From assembly GCA_034696485.1 (NCBI GenBank), contig JAQIWT010000881.1, positions 1-14,185 on the forward strand: 14,185 bases of DNA, written 5' to 3'. Made by a program: the position numbers and the translations under genes. The stretch's first letter is position 1, and every line of letters begins with the position of its first letter. Below are positions 1 through 9,185 of the stretch, in pieces. The notes beneath the pieces are model-generated. The model saw only the letters and a list, made by a program, of their open reading frames with translations, was not told the DNA's origin and did not search any database. The stretch comes from Isohypsibius dastychi. Its lineage: Eukaryota > Tardigrada > Eutardigrada > Parachela > Isohypsibiidae.

Positions 1-1400
1 AAAAATTGCTGTGCAACCCGCTCGTGCTACTCACGACGTCCGGAGGCTTTCCATTCATAATTATGTTCTAATATCTAACGATATATAAATGTTATTCATC
101 ATCGGTTTTTACAAACATTGAAGATTTAATTTAATTTACAATTGAAGCATGATTTTAGCAATCCTTAGCAACCATTCCAATATCCACATAGCGATATTTT
201 GTAAGAATTGTTGCCCTTGAGCTTCCTCGATCTCCAAAATGGAAATATGCGTAACAGATCTTAGAATTCTGGTTTCACACGAAATCATTCCAAAAGCTTA
301 TCAACTTTAGATAGATTTCCGGTCTATCTAATGCAATTCATTTTACTGTGATTGCATGAGTAAATCATAAATCATATTTGGCGAATAATGACCGTTTTTT
401 TTGCTGGTGACCTTGGGTTTTTTATCAATAACTAATTACAGTATGATAATTGCAAAATTCGGCTCGACCCGATCTAACCAATTTTCAAGCTGATCGTTTG
501 ACATATAGCTACTATTTTTAAGTGAAGTATTCGCAAAAGTAAGCTAAAGATCAAGCCTAAAGGCTTTTACCGCTTATCACCAGTCTCCAAGAAAATATAT
601 GTATATAGCGGTCACACTGAAGGTCAGTGTTAAAAAGCCTCCGGAAAATGTGAAGTCTCGAACGTCATAAATAACCGGATTCCCAAGATATCGTCTGCTT
701 CCACGCGTTGCACTTAAATTGATAATTGGAGTAGCTCTTCTCTAGTTCTTATGGCCGAATAGAAGTAACATTGGTTTCGCAACAGAAACGCAGCAAGACG
801 GCATGGGCAATTTTGTGGGAGGGGTGTACTGCAAGCCTTTAAGTGCAACCAAAACGTTATTAGAAAATATCATACTAGGAAAAAGTGCGCAGTGTACACA
901 GCCTGCGGGCTCGCTTTGTACATTAACTGCAGAACTCCAGCTTCTGTGGATGACAATGTATATTGCACACGAAGACGCGTTCACGTTTGTGGAAATGAAG
1001 TATTCTTTGCTATGAGTTCTGTTGAAGGCCAGATACATCAGTTTTGCAAAACATTTTTCGCACCCTTGTGACCCTCAGCAACAGGCCAACCAAGATGATT
1101 AGTGTATATCTTGGAATTCGAAGGGTACCACGGTTTGAAAATATGATAGACGGTCGACTGACGTAAGGTTTGAAAACCAAACTAACCAAGGGAATCTGGT
1201 TCCGTTACAAGCACTGAAACGGATACGAACACAGATTTGCTAGAAAAAAACCTCAGTTTCCATTGGTGCACACATAGACCAACCGCATGGCATTTGGCGT
1301 CATACGACAACCACCTTAGAAGCAGATCTGGAGAAAATCGTGAATTTTTCAGGAAGCAATAGCCATAACTGGAAGAAAATAGATTGTTTGAAAAAGTCAC
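1..1400. other. No convincing gene; non-coding flank
   Basis: I see no exon chain here that has both a plausible protein and matching splice sites. Two overlapping open stretches exist, 803-1015 on + and 1038-742 on -, but neither resembles a family I know. The + one would be a 70-residue peptide with three cysteines and no clear signal peptide. The DNA is AT-leaning. A short palindrome lies near 554-567 (aagcctaaaggctt). The 10-mer ccggaggctt near 40 recurs inverted near 636, too short to mean much alone. Confidence 0.5.
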
Positions 1401-1407
1401 TCTTTTT

Positions 1408-1481
1408 AATGAGTGACGTGTACACATGGAACATATTTTGTGTCCTTCCGCATATTGACTCATTCACACACGTCACTCATT
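1408..1481. repeat. 14-bp perfect inverted repeat built on TGAGTGACG
   Basis: The arms are 1408-1421 (AATGAGTGACGTGT) and 1468-1481 (ACACGTCACTCATT). They are exact reverse complements separated by 46 bases. A third copy of the core, GTCACTC at 1396-1402, faces the left arm and forms a second, tighter 7-bp hairpin with GAGTGAC at 1411-1417. The core resembles sites bound by bZIP factors of the AP-1/CREB type, but that role is inference. The repeat lies about 600 bp upstream of the BEN-like gene start. Confidence 0.7.
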
Positions 1482-1544
1482 CAGAAAAGTGGTCATGTGG
1501 TGACGTTGTCTAGTTCAACGTCTTTCATACTATAATACAATCGA

Positions 1545-1650
1545 AGTCGTACATAAATATATATACGTATGATTCCTATTATTATACACATATATGTAAT
1601 ATACATGAGATATATAAGGTATATAACAAGATATAGAAGGTGTATATGAG
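1545..1650. repeat. AT-rich low-complexity tract
   Basis: About 100 bases dominated by interspersed TATA, ATAT and TACATA words, including runs such as atatatatacgtat and gatatataaggtatataac. There is no coding potential. It could be a degenerate AT microsatellite or part of a loose upstream region. Nothing here marks a defined promoter. Confidence 0.6.
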
Positions 1651-2104
1651 CTTCACAACTCCGGTGATTCAGTTTTTTTTCATAATGCGTGCTCTATTGC
1701 ATGGATACTGTTTTCTTGACGAACCAGCTCCCATCCGCCGTCATGTCCACTCTCTCTCCAGTTTCAGTTCAGGGTCTGGTGCGAATTAACTAATGCGCAT
1801 GGCTTTGTTCTACTTCTGCGTGGTATGTTTGTTTGTGCCGCTTTTTACACGTCGAGCGTCGCATTGGTCACTTCATTCGTGGAACGGCTGTCTGCTACCG
1901 TCAGGGAGCATTTTGGATCATGTATGCCTGTCTCTTCACTTGCTTCACTATTCGCTTTCAGTCTTTTCACTCTGTTCATTCCACAGTGAACTTCTCGAGT
2001 GCATCCCGTTTTGATCTTTCAGCGACGAAAGCGTACATAGTCCCCGGCGTTCCGCACTCAACATCTTTCCACACTAAATACACGTCTCAGTATCTGTGGC
2101 AAAG
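1651..2104 (+). promoter_or_regulatory. Presumed 5' flank and leader of the BEN-like gene
   Basis: This stretch directly precedes the ATG at 2105. It is pyrimidine-rich (tccactctctctcc near 1746) and contains two overlapping open frames (1793-2014 and 1833-2150). The latter runs through the true start in another frame, so neither is likely to be the real protein. The leader ends in gcaaagATGG, a good eukaryotic start context. No TATA box or initiator could be placed with confidence, and a non-coding leader exon is possible. Confidence 0.3.
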
Positions 2105-4199
2105 ATGGTGCACTTTTATGTTGTGTACATTCCGCAAGCCGGTGGAATAGCCGATGAGGGAGGATTCCGTGTTGTGACTTCAGTTCGTCGCCTGCCGGGA
2201 CCGGATTTGTGGGTCGCCATTCAAGAAGGGGAAGAAGAAATCACCTGTGTACTCGTGAACGAAGGAGAAGGTAAGCCACTTACTAATCATGTGCGTCGTA
2301 ACTAGTCTATAACTCTCTACAACCTTGAGCCTTAAAGTAGCCTGAGACGAAAGCGGTTTTTCGGATTCATAAAGTATGTAGTCTCATGTTTGACTAAATT
2401 TGTGAACATTTGACTATATGTGTGAAATTTTTTCTTTGGTCACGTATGGTTAGTGGACCTGCACCGATGTGGGTGGTATAATTTCTGCAACTGTATCATA
2501 ACAATTGTGCAGTTTTTCGTGGATGCTCAACATTGTATAAATCCGCGACTTCCAACCATGAAATTCCTTGTTGTATAAGTTAAACGATTATCTGAAGTCC
2601 CATATCGTGACACCACACCACAAAAATTTGGTTTCTAACTTATCACGGATTTGTCCTCTATTAAATCTCGTCAGAAGTCCTAATTCAAGAAAACATGGAC
2701 TTTTAAGTCGACGGATTTTGCGGGGTAGTCTTAAACCGTTTTTTATCTGTCACCATCTTACACCAATGTGATTGTGATTCTGTTCTGTTAAATAGCCAAA
2801 AACGTCGTCGAGATGACTCGGCGATTTCTGCCAACCACCGAAGAAGCTGTCGCGACAGCTCGATATGCCGAGCAGCGGGCTAAATTACGACCACTGCCCA
2901 CCTCATTGAAGACCCCACCCGGACTCGATTGCAGTGGGAAAAATGTTCCAGTCACGGAGAGTCAGAATGTGCAGCCGTCCAATGTAGCTCCGATGATAAC
3001 TGAAAGTGGCGTGAAACCGAGCTTGGAAGTGGTTAGTGGTGGTTGAAGTGGTTGTACGATCCGTTTTATAACGTTTTACACATGCCACAATACAACCCAC
3101 CTTTATATTGTAGAAAAGGCCGGTTATCGAAGTTACACTTGACGCTGGTGGGTCCATGATGCCGGACATAGAAGAAACACTCGAGGACACTGGGCCTGTG
3201 GTACGACATCTACTATAGGACGACTGAAAATATCAGAATATTTTCAGTGGCAGAATCATCTTATGGCACAAGACTCGTGTTAACTTTCTGTATCCATTTC
3301 AGGACTTGTCGAGACCAAAAAAGCCCACAATGCCTGAGAACCAGCAGGTAGGAGGCGGATCGAGCTCACAGGTCAGTACGGGATTCCTCGCTGTAATTTG
3401 TAAACTATGCGTTTAAGATAAGGGCAGAATACAGTGCAGCGTCTTTGTAAGGGTCATTTGCCATGAGGATAGCCAAACAATGTGTCGTGACTATGGTGAA
3501 CTGTTTGTTTTAACGCAGGTCTGAAACTTCAATAAACAATGGGGTTTTCGATACAAAAATGGGTTTTTTGCTTTGTGAGCTCTAAGTGACCGATTGGATA
3601 CCAATACATACGACAGTCTAGCACAAATATCCAAGTGATGTGATCATACCAAAGTGACGCTTTCATCATAACACAAACCATTAAAGAGTTCTGTTATAGG
3701 TCCCTGGGCAAAGGAACCGGCGTGCTAGTAACGTATCTGCGTTGGACGGCAAAGCGGCCGGCAGCCTCCGGGGCAACAACCGGAAGGCAGGAAATTACCT
3801 TGCTATTACATACTGATTCTTTAAAAGAGTTTGCGTTTTAGGTAGCCTGGATTTATTACAAAAAAGATCTCACGGACGGCTTGCTAGCTCATTTCGGGCA
3901 TGATGCTCTGATGAACAACTGGCTGGGTGGGCCAACAGGAGGTGTCAAGGGCGATAGCCTTGACGAAACAAAGCTCGAACTGTTGGAGCGTAAATATATT
4001 TTCACGTGTTGATTGCAGCTATGATTCATTTATCTCCATAGAGGAAATGAAAATGAAATACCCGCTGCTGCCTGTGGGGAGAGAGTTTAGAAAAACAGTC
4101 AGAGTCGCGAAAGGAGTATACAAATTAAAAAATGTTGGAGGGAAGCGGTTGCGAGATGGGTCCGCCATCGAGGAAGCCACCCCTGGTTCGCCTGCGTGA
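2105..4199 (+). CDS. BEN-domain-like protein, seven exons
   Basis: Proposed coding exons are 2105-2270, 2796-3031, 3114-3200, 3303-3371, 3700-3786, 3842-3989 and 4042-4199, which join to 951 nt and 316 aa. All junctions keep frame (phases 1,0,0,0,0,1). The N-terminal 55-70 residues (MVHFYVVYIPQAGG start) form an alternating hydrophobic block, somewhat like the N-terminal module of BEND5-type proteins. Residues about 75-215 are polar, Pro/Ser/Lys-rich and probably disordered. Residues about 218-285 carry a pattern expected of BEN domains: LTDGLLAHFGHDALMNNWLG, then Gly-rich and a Leu-Asp-x-x-Lys-Leu helix. BEN domains bind DNA or mediate chromatin contacts, often in repressors, so a nuclear role is inferred. 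The start is the first ATG with good context. Exon 4 has a second in-frame donor (CAG|GTAGGA at 3348) that would drop eight residues. The first intron (525 bp) and fourth intron (328 bp) are the longest, and I see nothing coding in them. No AATAAA lies close to the stop. Gene presence is fairly sure; the family call is moderate. Confidence 0.65.
3787..3841 (+). other. Probable GC-AG intron in the BEN-like gene
   Basis: After exon 5 there is no GT donor that keeps all the coding-like, GC-rich sequence up to 3786. The boundary reads AAG|GCAGGA, and the next 55 bases are AT-rich, ending in gcgttttag before exon 6. A GC donor gives an intron of typical length for this window and preserves frame. 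The alternative is the GT at 3733, which gives a 109-bp phase-0 intron and removes 18 residues. Confidence 0.5.
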
Positions 4200-5540
4200 G
4201 CTTTGTCTTGGTATAAGTGACCTTGGACTGGACAGCGGAGATGATACAGAAGTCTTTTTTTTTACCGATTTGACTCGTTTGGCTCTCGTCTATCTCGTTT
4301 TTTGTCGCGACTTGACTCACCCACGTTAAGGTTTTCTCAACGTCTTCCTGATACAGTTTATGACATTCTCACGTGAGTAACCGAAACAAGACATGCGAAA
4401 TCACATGGTCCTGAGTGATTCTATTTGCCGCTGTTTGAATAGTTATGGCCTTCTTTTTAAATCATCAGATTGCGGCTCAGAGATGACAATCATCGACAGT
4501 GTGCTGACAGTGAAGTTAAGCGGCAACGTATGAGGTGATTATATGGGTGCACCTTCAGATCAGATCTGAGAATGTCGCTGTCATTTAAACGACATGGAAG
4601 TGATCAAAGTCCGACCATATTAAGACATCTGTTTCTCGTATGGTTCCATTAATCAACAAGTTTCTTGTTGTTAGATGTTGTTTGAAAATCACACAAGCCT
4701 CAAATGGTAAATCATTGACAAGCAAGGAAGCTCGGAGCAAGAGAGGTTTTCCGTAAATGTATCTCGCGGCATATCAGTTTATTCATAACATATCGAAATT
4801 GCAATTCAGTTTTGACAGTTGGATAAAAAATTCAGTTTCATTAGATTCAGAATAATTCCTTCGAGAAGCTTCAGCTACGGTGATTCGGAAGCGTTTCGAA
4901 AAGCTTCTTAGGTGTAAGTTTCCAGTGGTGCAAATAATCTTCGACTATTAGGAAAAGAAAAGTACACAAGTTTATCTTTGAATTTCAGCTGAATAAAAAT
5001 ATTGCTATGAAAAGAGGTGAGAGTCTGCAGCAGCAGTTGATAGAACTGATTCGACTGTGACGACAGATTGTATCCATTCTAACATGTCCAGTTGTTGGCC
5101 CACTGTCGAACGCTACACCAACTTGGCATACTGGAGATTTCAACTGTTTTGCAGAGAGACAACAACACTTTTATTACGGCTGCACACAAGCACACAGACA
5201 CCAATTGAATTTAGACTGGTCAGAACCCTGTCGAATTCGATGGTATGATTTGCACACGGTTTGAATTCATTTTCAGTCTGTCTATGGCCATAACTGTTTA
5301 CGGCATTTCCGTTTGCTGGCAGCTATCCGGGAACGGTGTTCGGTCCTGACACCAAATCACCACGCGATTGATGTCCCCTTTCAGAGGTGAGCCACGAGGA
5401 AAAATCAATAATTCCACCAGTCAGGCTGGACAGCTTGACTGAATACCACCGGCGCTTTTCTGGTGTACAGTATGTATCGACGGAACAACCTCATTCCGCC
5501 ATCACGAGCTTACCACTATATCTCACCCAGAAACTCGAAA
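4200..5540. other. Gene-poor spacer between BEN-like and Kelch genes
   Basis: This holds the 3' flank of the BEN-like gene and the 5' flank of the BTB-Kelch gene. An AATAAA at 4992-4997 is almost 800 bp past the BEN stop, so its link to that gene is doubtful. The open stretch at 5057-5248 has no recognisable family and lacks neighbouring splice logic. An in-frame ATG at 5463 would add 26 residues to the Kelch protein, but the ATG at 5541 (gaaaATGGAT) fits the family better. No repeats of note. Confidence 0.45.
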
Positions 5541-8309
5541 ATGGATTCTGATAATGACGAAACAAGAAGACTTCCTTCGGAAATGGTGACCATCACCTGC
5601 TCGGCAAGCGATGAAACTATCACGACAGAAAAAGAGTTACTGACTGAGCACAGCACGTTCTTCAACTCTCTTTTCCTCTCGCCGTTGCATACGGACCCAA
5701 ATGCTGCCACACTGCATGATGTTTCGCTGGACGGCTTGAAATGGTATGTTGTTTTCCCAAAGGAGACATGTCAATTGCAGCGCAAAACGTTTGAGTTTTA
5801 CTTAGGATCACTGAATTTATGAAAACTTCGACAATCGATTTAGATGGAAGCATTGTGATAGAGTTGCTCACTTTGTCTCGCTATCTTGGGGTCAGCAGTC
5901 TTTATGAGAAGTGCGAGGATTACCTGCTTGAGACAACCAGTGTAAAAGAGTATGTTTCGTTGTATATCTATGCTGAAGACACACAGGCAGTCGAGCTTGC
6001 GTCGAAAATATGGTCACGCATCCTACAATGTGGTGACGAGATATGCTCGGAAAAACTGAATCTTGAGCTAAGTGGAGAACAGGTGAACAACTCTGAAAAT
6101 TCACGGCCAGAGTAACAAGAAAGTATACGTATTTGACAGATGACCCGATTTATTGGATCTGATGATTTAGTTATTCAAAATGAGGAAACATGCTGGTATG
6201 CTGTTAGAGATTGGTATATTCAAAAGCCATTCGAACGAAAAGCAGTGTTTGAACAACTTCTCTACTATGTACGATTCCCTTTGATCAAGGTCTTGACTAG
6301 CCCATGAATCACCATTCCACAATATGAATATTCTTGTTTTAGAAGTCCGTCTTAAAAAGCATCGAAAAAGGCATCCGGAAAAATCGATATATGTCCACAT
6401 GTTTGCAGCCCTTCATTGAAACAGCGTTCGCTCTGCAGAAACAGCCAGGCAGAATGTTTGAGCTGGAGCATGACAAATACAGACTGAGAAATTGCGGTGA
6501 GATCGATAATATTCGTTACTTTCAAATTCACGAAACTATTAATGATGTGTTCAGAATTTGTAAATGGCTGCATTTTCTTCACTAAGACGCCACTCGCAGC
6601 TTTAAAACGGGATGTACCACGAGCCACCTCGGACTCTGAACCGCGATTGCAGATTGCTATTGTCGACCCATCGAGCGACCACATCAGATGGCTCAATAAA
6701 GTTCCCGATATTACTTACCCACATTACACATGCTCTTCAGAGTCTGGTGACATTTACATAACTGAAAAATGGCAAGACCGTGTGATGAAATATTGCCATC
6801 TCACCGATTCATGGACCATCGCCTTCGAAGCGGGAATGGATTGTATTTTTATGGGTAAATATTGTTTTACACCAAGATCAGGTACCGTCCATCGTAGGGA
6901 AGTTTTTCTTCGAGTCGATTTTAGTATGTTTGCGAAGAACCATAAGATCGGTTTCTTAAACGGTATTACTCTCATATCCCAGTTTCGAGATTTCAAGGAG
7001 AAGTTAGAATCGAATAGTCTGCCCATTCAGAGCGCTGTTCGCTCTCAGATTTAAAAAACAAGCTCGAAATTGTTCATATTATTGTCCCCGCTAGAGACAG
7101 AAAAGCGGAATAACTCGGGTTGCATAGTTACTATCCAAAATAAATGTACAGTGGAACCGGCTAAACTGAACCCCTACGTTTCCCGAAAAAGTGTTCGAGA
7201 TGGACAGGTGTTCGAAATTCACAGATGGACCCCTAAGGGATCGATAAAAGGTCAACTAGGGGTCCTTTGAACAAATGGAGTGTCCAGCTTTATTTTCTGA
7301 TCAAACAAAGTGATCTGGAGTAGACTGTTTCATAGACATTTGAGCAATTCTTTTGGATTTTGCAGGTAATACAGTACAGATCTCTCAATAATTCCCTAGA
7401 AAACTAAGCCCCACCCCCATTCGTTCAGTGGTGGAGGTGGGGCTAGATTTTTCAAAGAATTATTGGAAGACCTATCAATGAAAAGAACAACAGCTTAGTT
7501 TAACGGCCGCAAAAAGTGCGGCAGAACTTTGTTTAAAAATCATCTGTCACGGGCAAATTTCTTACGATGCGTAATATTTATCAAGATGCAGCAACAGTAA
7601 CTCTCGTGCTGATAGTTCATCTGTTGACAGGCATGAGGCTGGTTGGGCTGAGTTTGTATATGCTTCGAGTATCAACTCTCCTGAGTTATGAGGACCAAGA
7701 ACTGTGCTGCTTCAAGCAGTTTGAGGAGAAATACATCGAAACGGCGACTTTCGGTCTACCTTTCTCAATCTTACCCCACACTTGGATCGTCACTCAAGGG
7801 TGCCATCTGTTCGCATTCAATTGCTCGAACTTTGAATTCTCAGAAAACGATGCGAAGCTAATTTACCGTTTCGACACAGAGTCTGCTAATTGGTTGCGGA
7901 TGTCGGATTGTCCTGTGACTGCTCGAAACATTTGCGCTCATACAGATGGATTGATTTATTTTATTGGTATTTACCTTTTTACTGTATTGAAACTCTGTGT
8001 CGACATATATGTAAAGGTTTCATGGAACATCGAACCGGAAAACTGCGGTCAGCGATCTACGCATTTGATCCGGCAGAGGATACAACTACTCTCGTCACGA
8101 GTAAGGACATCTACTTTATCTTTGTGCTCTGTGTGAACTGTAAGCCCCCGATCAGACTGTGCAAACCTAAAATTGTAGTAGGGAAATTTTTACATCTAAG
8201 ACAGCGGGTGAAACGTCCAGTCTCGAGGAAAATCCAAACGAGTCAGTGTTTGAAACCCTCTCATGACCCTTGTATGAGCCAGAATGGCAACACTTACCTG
8301 ATTTATTGA
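5541..8309 (+). CDS. BTB-BACK-Kelch protein (Kelch-like family), eight exons
   Basis: Proposed exons are 5541-5743, 5806-6082, 6140-6289, 6343-6496, 6600-6854, 7631-7966, 8017-8100 and 8179-8309, giving 1590 nt and 529 aa with every phase matching. Residues about 15-110 are a BTB/POZ fold, with the late segment LLTLSRYLGVSSLYEKCEDY typical of it. Residues about 115-250 are a BACK domain, with SDDLVIQNEE, CWYAVRDWY and LLYYVRFPLI. The remainder is a degenerate Kelch propeller. Its blades show SGDIYI...DSW, then LIYRFDTESANWLRM, then DGLIYFIGG joined across intron 6 to FMEHRTGKLRSAIYAFDP. Known relatives bridge substrates to Cullin-3 ubiquitin ligases through BTB and BACK, so that role is inferred here. 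The usual length is about 550-650 aa, so this copy is slightly short. It ends at NGNTYLIY before TGA, in the middle of a blade, where a Gly-Gly would normally follow. Most introns are 50-103 bp, but the fifth is about 776 bp and holds mobile DNA. The donor after 6289 (AAG|GTCTTG) and the acceptor before 8179 are weak. It could be recently truncated. Confidence 0.8.
7147..7235 (+). mobile_element. Degenerate pogo/Tigger-like transposon end
   Basis: The sequence TA followed by CAGTGGAACC at 7149-7158, then aaaaagtgttcgaga near 7186-7200 and a second gtgttcgaa near 7208, resembles the terminal inverted repeats of pogo/Tigger-type Tc1-mariner elements, which insert at TA. The matching opposite end (GGTTCCACTG before TA) is not found downstream and no transposase frame is present. 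This is a fragment or solo end lying in intron 5 of the Kelch gene. The similarity is from memory of the family. Confidence 0.45.
7379..7470. repeat. Long imperfect hairpin in Kelch intron 5
   Basis: The left arm (about 7385-7417) and right arm (about 7427-7462) pair over roughly 33 positions without a gap, about 27 of them matched when G-U pairs are counted. The loop is about 9-12 nt around ttcgttcag. The strongest blocks are AATAATTC with GAATTATT at the base, and AGCCCCACC with GGTGGGGCT near the loop. The structure could be a small fold-back MITE or a pre-miRNA-like hairpin on the host transcript; its size (about 90 nt) suits either. Confidence 0.7.
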
Positions 8310-8480
8310 AACAGTCACTGTTTTGCCTCGGTTTCCGTCCGAAAACTCAATGACAAAAATCAATGAGTGTAGTTCAATGAATGGAAAAGTCAAACGAATG
8401 CCTTCTCAATCTGTCTTCTATCTTATTTTATTGACTTCATCTCTCGGTCTTATAACTTCCTGACACTAAAATGAATATAT
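8310..8480. other. 3' flank of the Kelch gene
   Basis: AT-leaning sequence following the Kelch stop. It lacks an AATAAA hexamer. I see no exon or repeat of note apart from the short direct words aatgacaaaaatcaatgag and caatgaatgg near 8350-8382. Confidence 0.4.
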
Positions 8481-8484
8481 CCCC

Positions 8485-8662
8485 GGAAAACGTGTGTTTG
8501 CCACACATTTCGCTGTGCCCGTACGTTCGGGCGCACGGGCATTTGTCCCCCAAAATTTTGTTCTGCTCGCTTTTTGCTAAACAGTCTCGCTGGGTCCAAT
8601 TTTTTCTCCGAGAATTCTCCTTGAAAAAAGAAAAACGTTTTTTCTTCCGGAAAAAAATTGAA
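8485..8662. repeat. Cluster of overlapping fold-back sequences
   Basis: Several inverted repeats lie back to back. TGCCCGT (8516-8522) pairs with ACGGGCA (8535-8541), and a competing GCCCG/CGGGC pair (8517-8521, 8528-8532) sits in the same place. CAATTTTTTCTCCG (8597-8610) pairs with a near copy ending AAAAATTG at 8660, and AAGAAAAA with TTTTTCTT (about 8628-8645) lies within it. Open frames cross this region on both strands (8471-8818 + and 8686-8450 -), but their composition follows the repeats and I do not accept them as genes. A decayed MITE is the simplest reading. Confidence 0.5.
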
Positions 8663-8710
8663 GAAACCGTTGGCTTGGACTGGCAAAGTACACAGAGAAC
8701 GTATTACAAC

Positions 8711-8806
8711 GGAAAGTCAGGACTCGTAAAGTCAGGAAAGTCAGGAAAAGTCAAGACTCGGAAAGTCAGGAAAGTCAGGACTCAGGACTCGGAAAGTCAG
8801 GACTCG
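8711..8806 (+). repeat. Tandem array of GTCAGGA-type units
   Basis: About 96 bases are made of two interleaved units, AGTCAGGAA (9 bp) and GGAAAGTCAGGACTC (15 bp), repeated with small variations such as gtcaagactc and an extra caggact. The mixed unit lengths suggest slippage or unequal exchange of a shared GTCAGGA core. The strand is purine-rich, so it is strongly asymmetric. There are no spacers, so it is not a CRISPR array. Confidence 0.85.
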
Positions 8807-8827
8807 CTCACAGCATAGGAGTGGGCA

Positions 8828-8965
8828 GTTCAAACCTCAAACCTCAGCCGACGGTTAGGACCGACAGGAGTAGGCGCGTGAGTTGGCGTCAGAGTAGGCG
8901 TAGGCACCCAAACGTCAAACGTCAAACTGCCGAAGTGCAAACCTCCGTCGACGGTCAGGGCCCAG
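8828..8965. repeat. GC-richer short repeat cluster next to the tandem array
   Basis: This contains paired short words: CAAACCT twice then CAAACGT twice, and GAGTAGGCG twice with a third partial GTAGGC. A longer pair, CAAACCTC plus GCCGACGGTTAGG near 8841-8862, recurs as CAAACCTCC plus GTCGACGGTCAGG near 8939-8960. The two long copies flank the GTAGGCG words. It appears to be a degenerate minisatellite distinct from the preceding array. No protein frame with a known fold crosses it. Confidence 0.65.
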
Positions 8966-9003
8966 TGTTGGGTGTTTATAGGTCCTAATAGATAGGAGTT
9001 TTA

Positions 9004-9016
9004 GGGGGGGGGGGGG
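9004..9016 (+). repeat. Run of 13 G
   Basis: An uninterrupted G13 is flanked by tta on the left and acaaaaaa on the right. Homopolymers of this length are unusual and prone to sequencing and replication error. The same flank with an opposite C run occurs at 13485-13501. Confidence 0.9.
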
Positions 9017-9185
9017 ACAAAAAATTTAAATGTTATTAGATCGATTTGTGCAGTTTCTTTTGCGGTCTCTTCGCGGCAGTAAATTATTCTGGATCTAGTA
9101 CGCTTATTGTAGTGTGTCTCATTGTGGTTCTGTACTTGAAGCTTGGTTATTTGTAGAGATCAGATTTCCACTTCGTCCGATAAAC

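Noticed and set aside
1793-2150. Signal-peptide-bearing small proteins on + upstream of the BEN-like gene
   Set aside because: Two frames overlap each other and one overlaps the true start. The hydrophobic start is a by-product of T-rich sequence, and there is no family or splice support.
6352-7026. Long antisense frames (6696-6352 and 7026-6754)
   Set aside because: They are shadows of the Kelch exons and intron 5; the + frames match BTB-BACK-Kelch.
8711-8806. CRISPR-like array
   Set aside because: The repeats are contiguous with no unique spacers of even length, and the context is a eukaryotic genome.
8471-8818. 115-codon open frame on + with a basic C-terminus
   Set aside because: Its sequence follows the fold-back cluster and the GTCAGGA array. 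There is no family resemblance, and the lysine/serine tail is simply the translated repeat.
9001-9016. Telomeric TTAGGG tract
   Set aside because: Only a single ttaggg followed by more G; there is no repeated unit.
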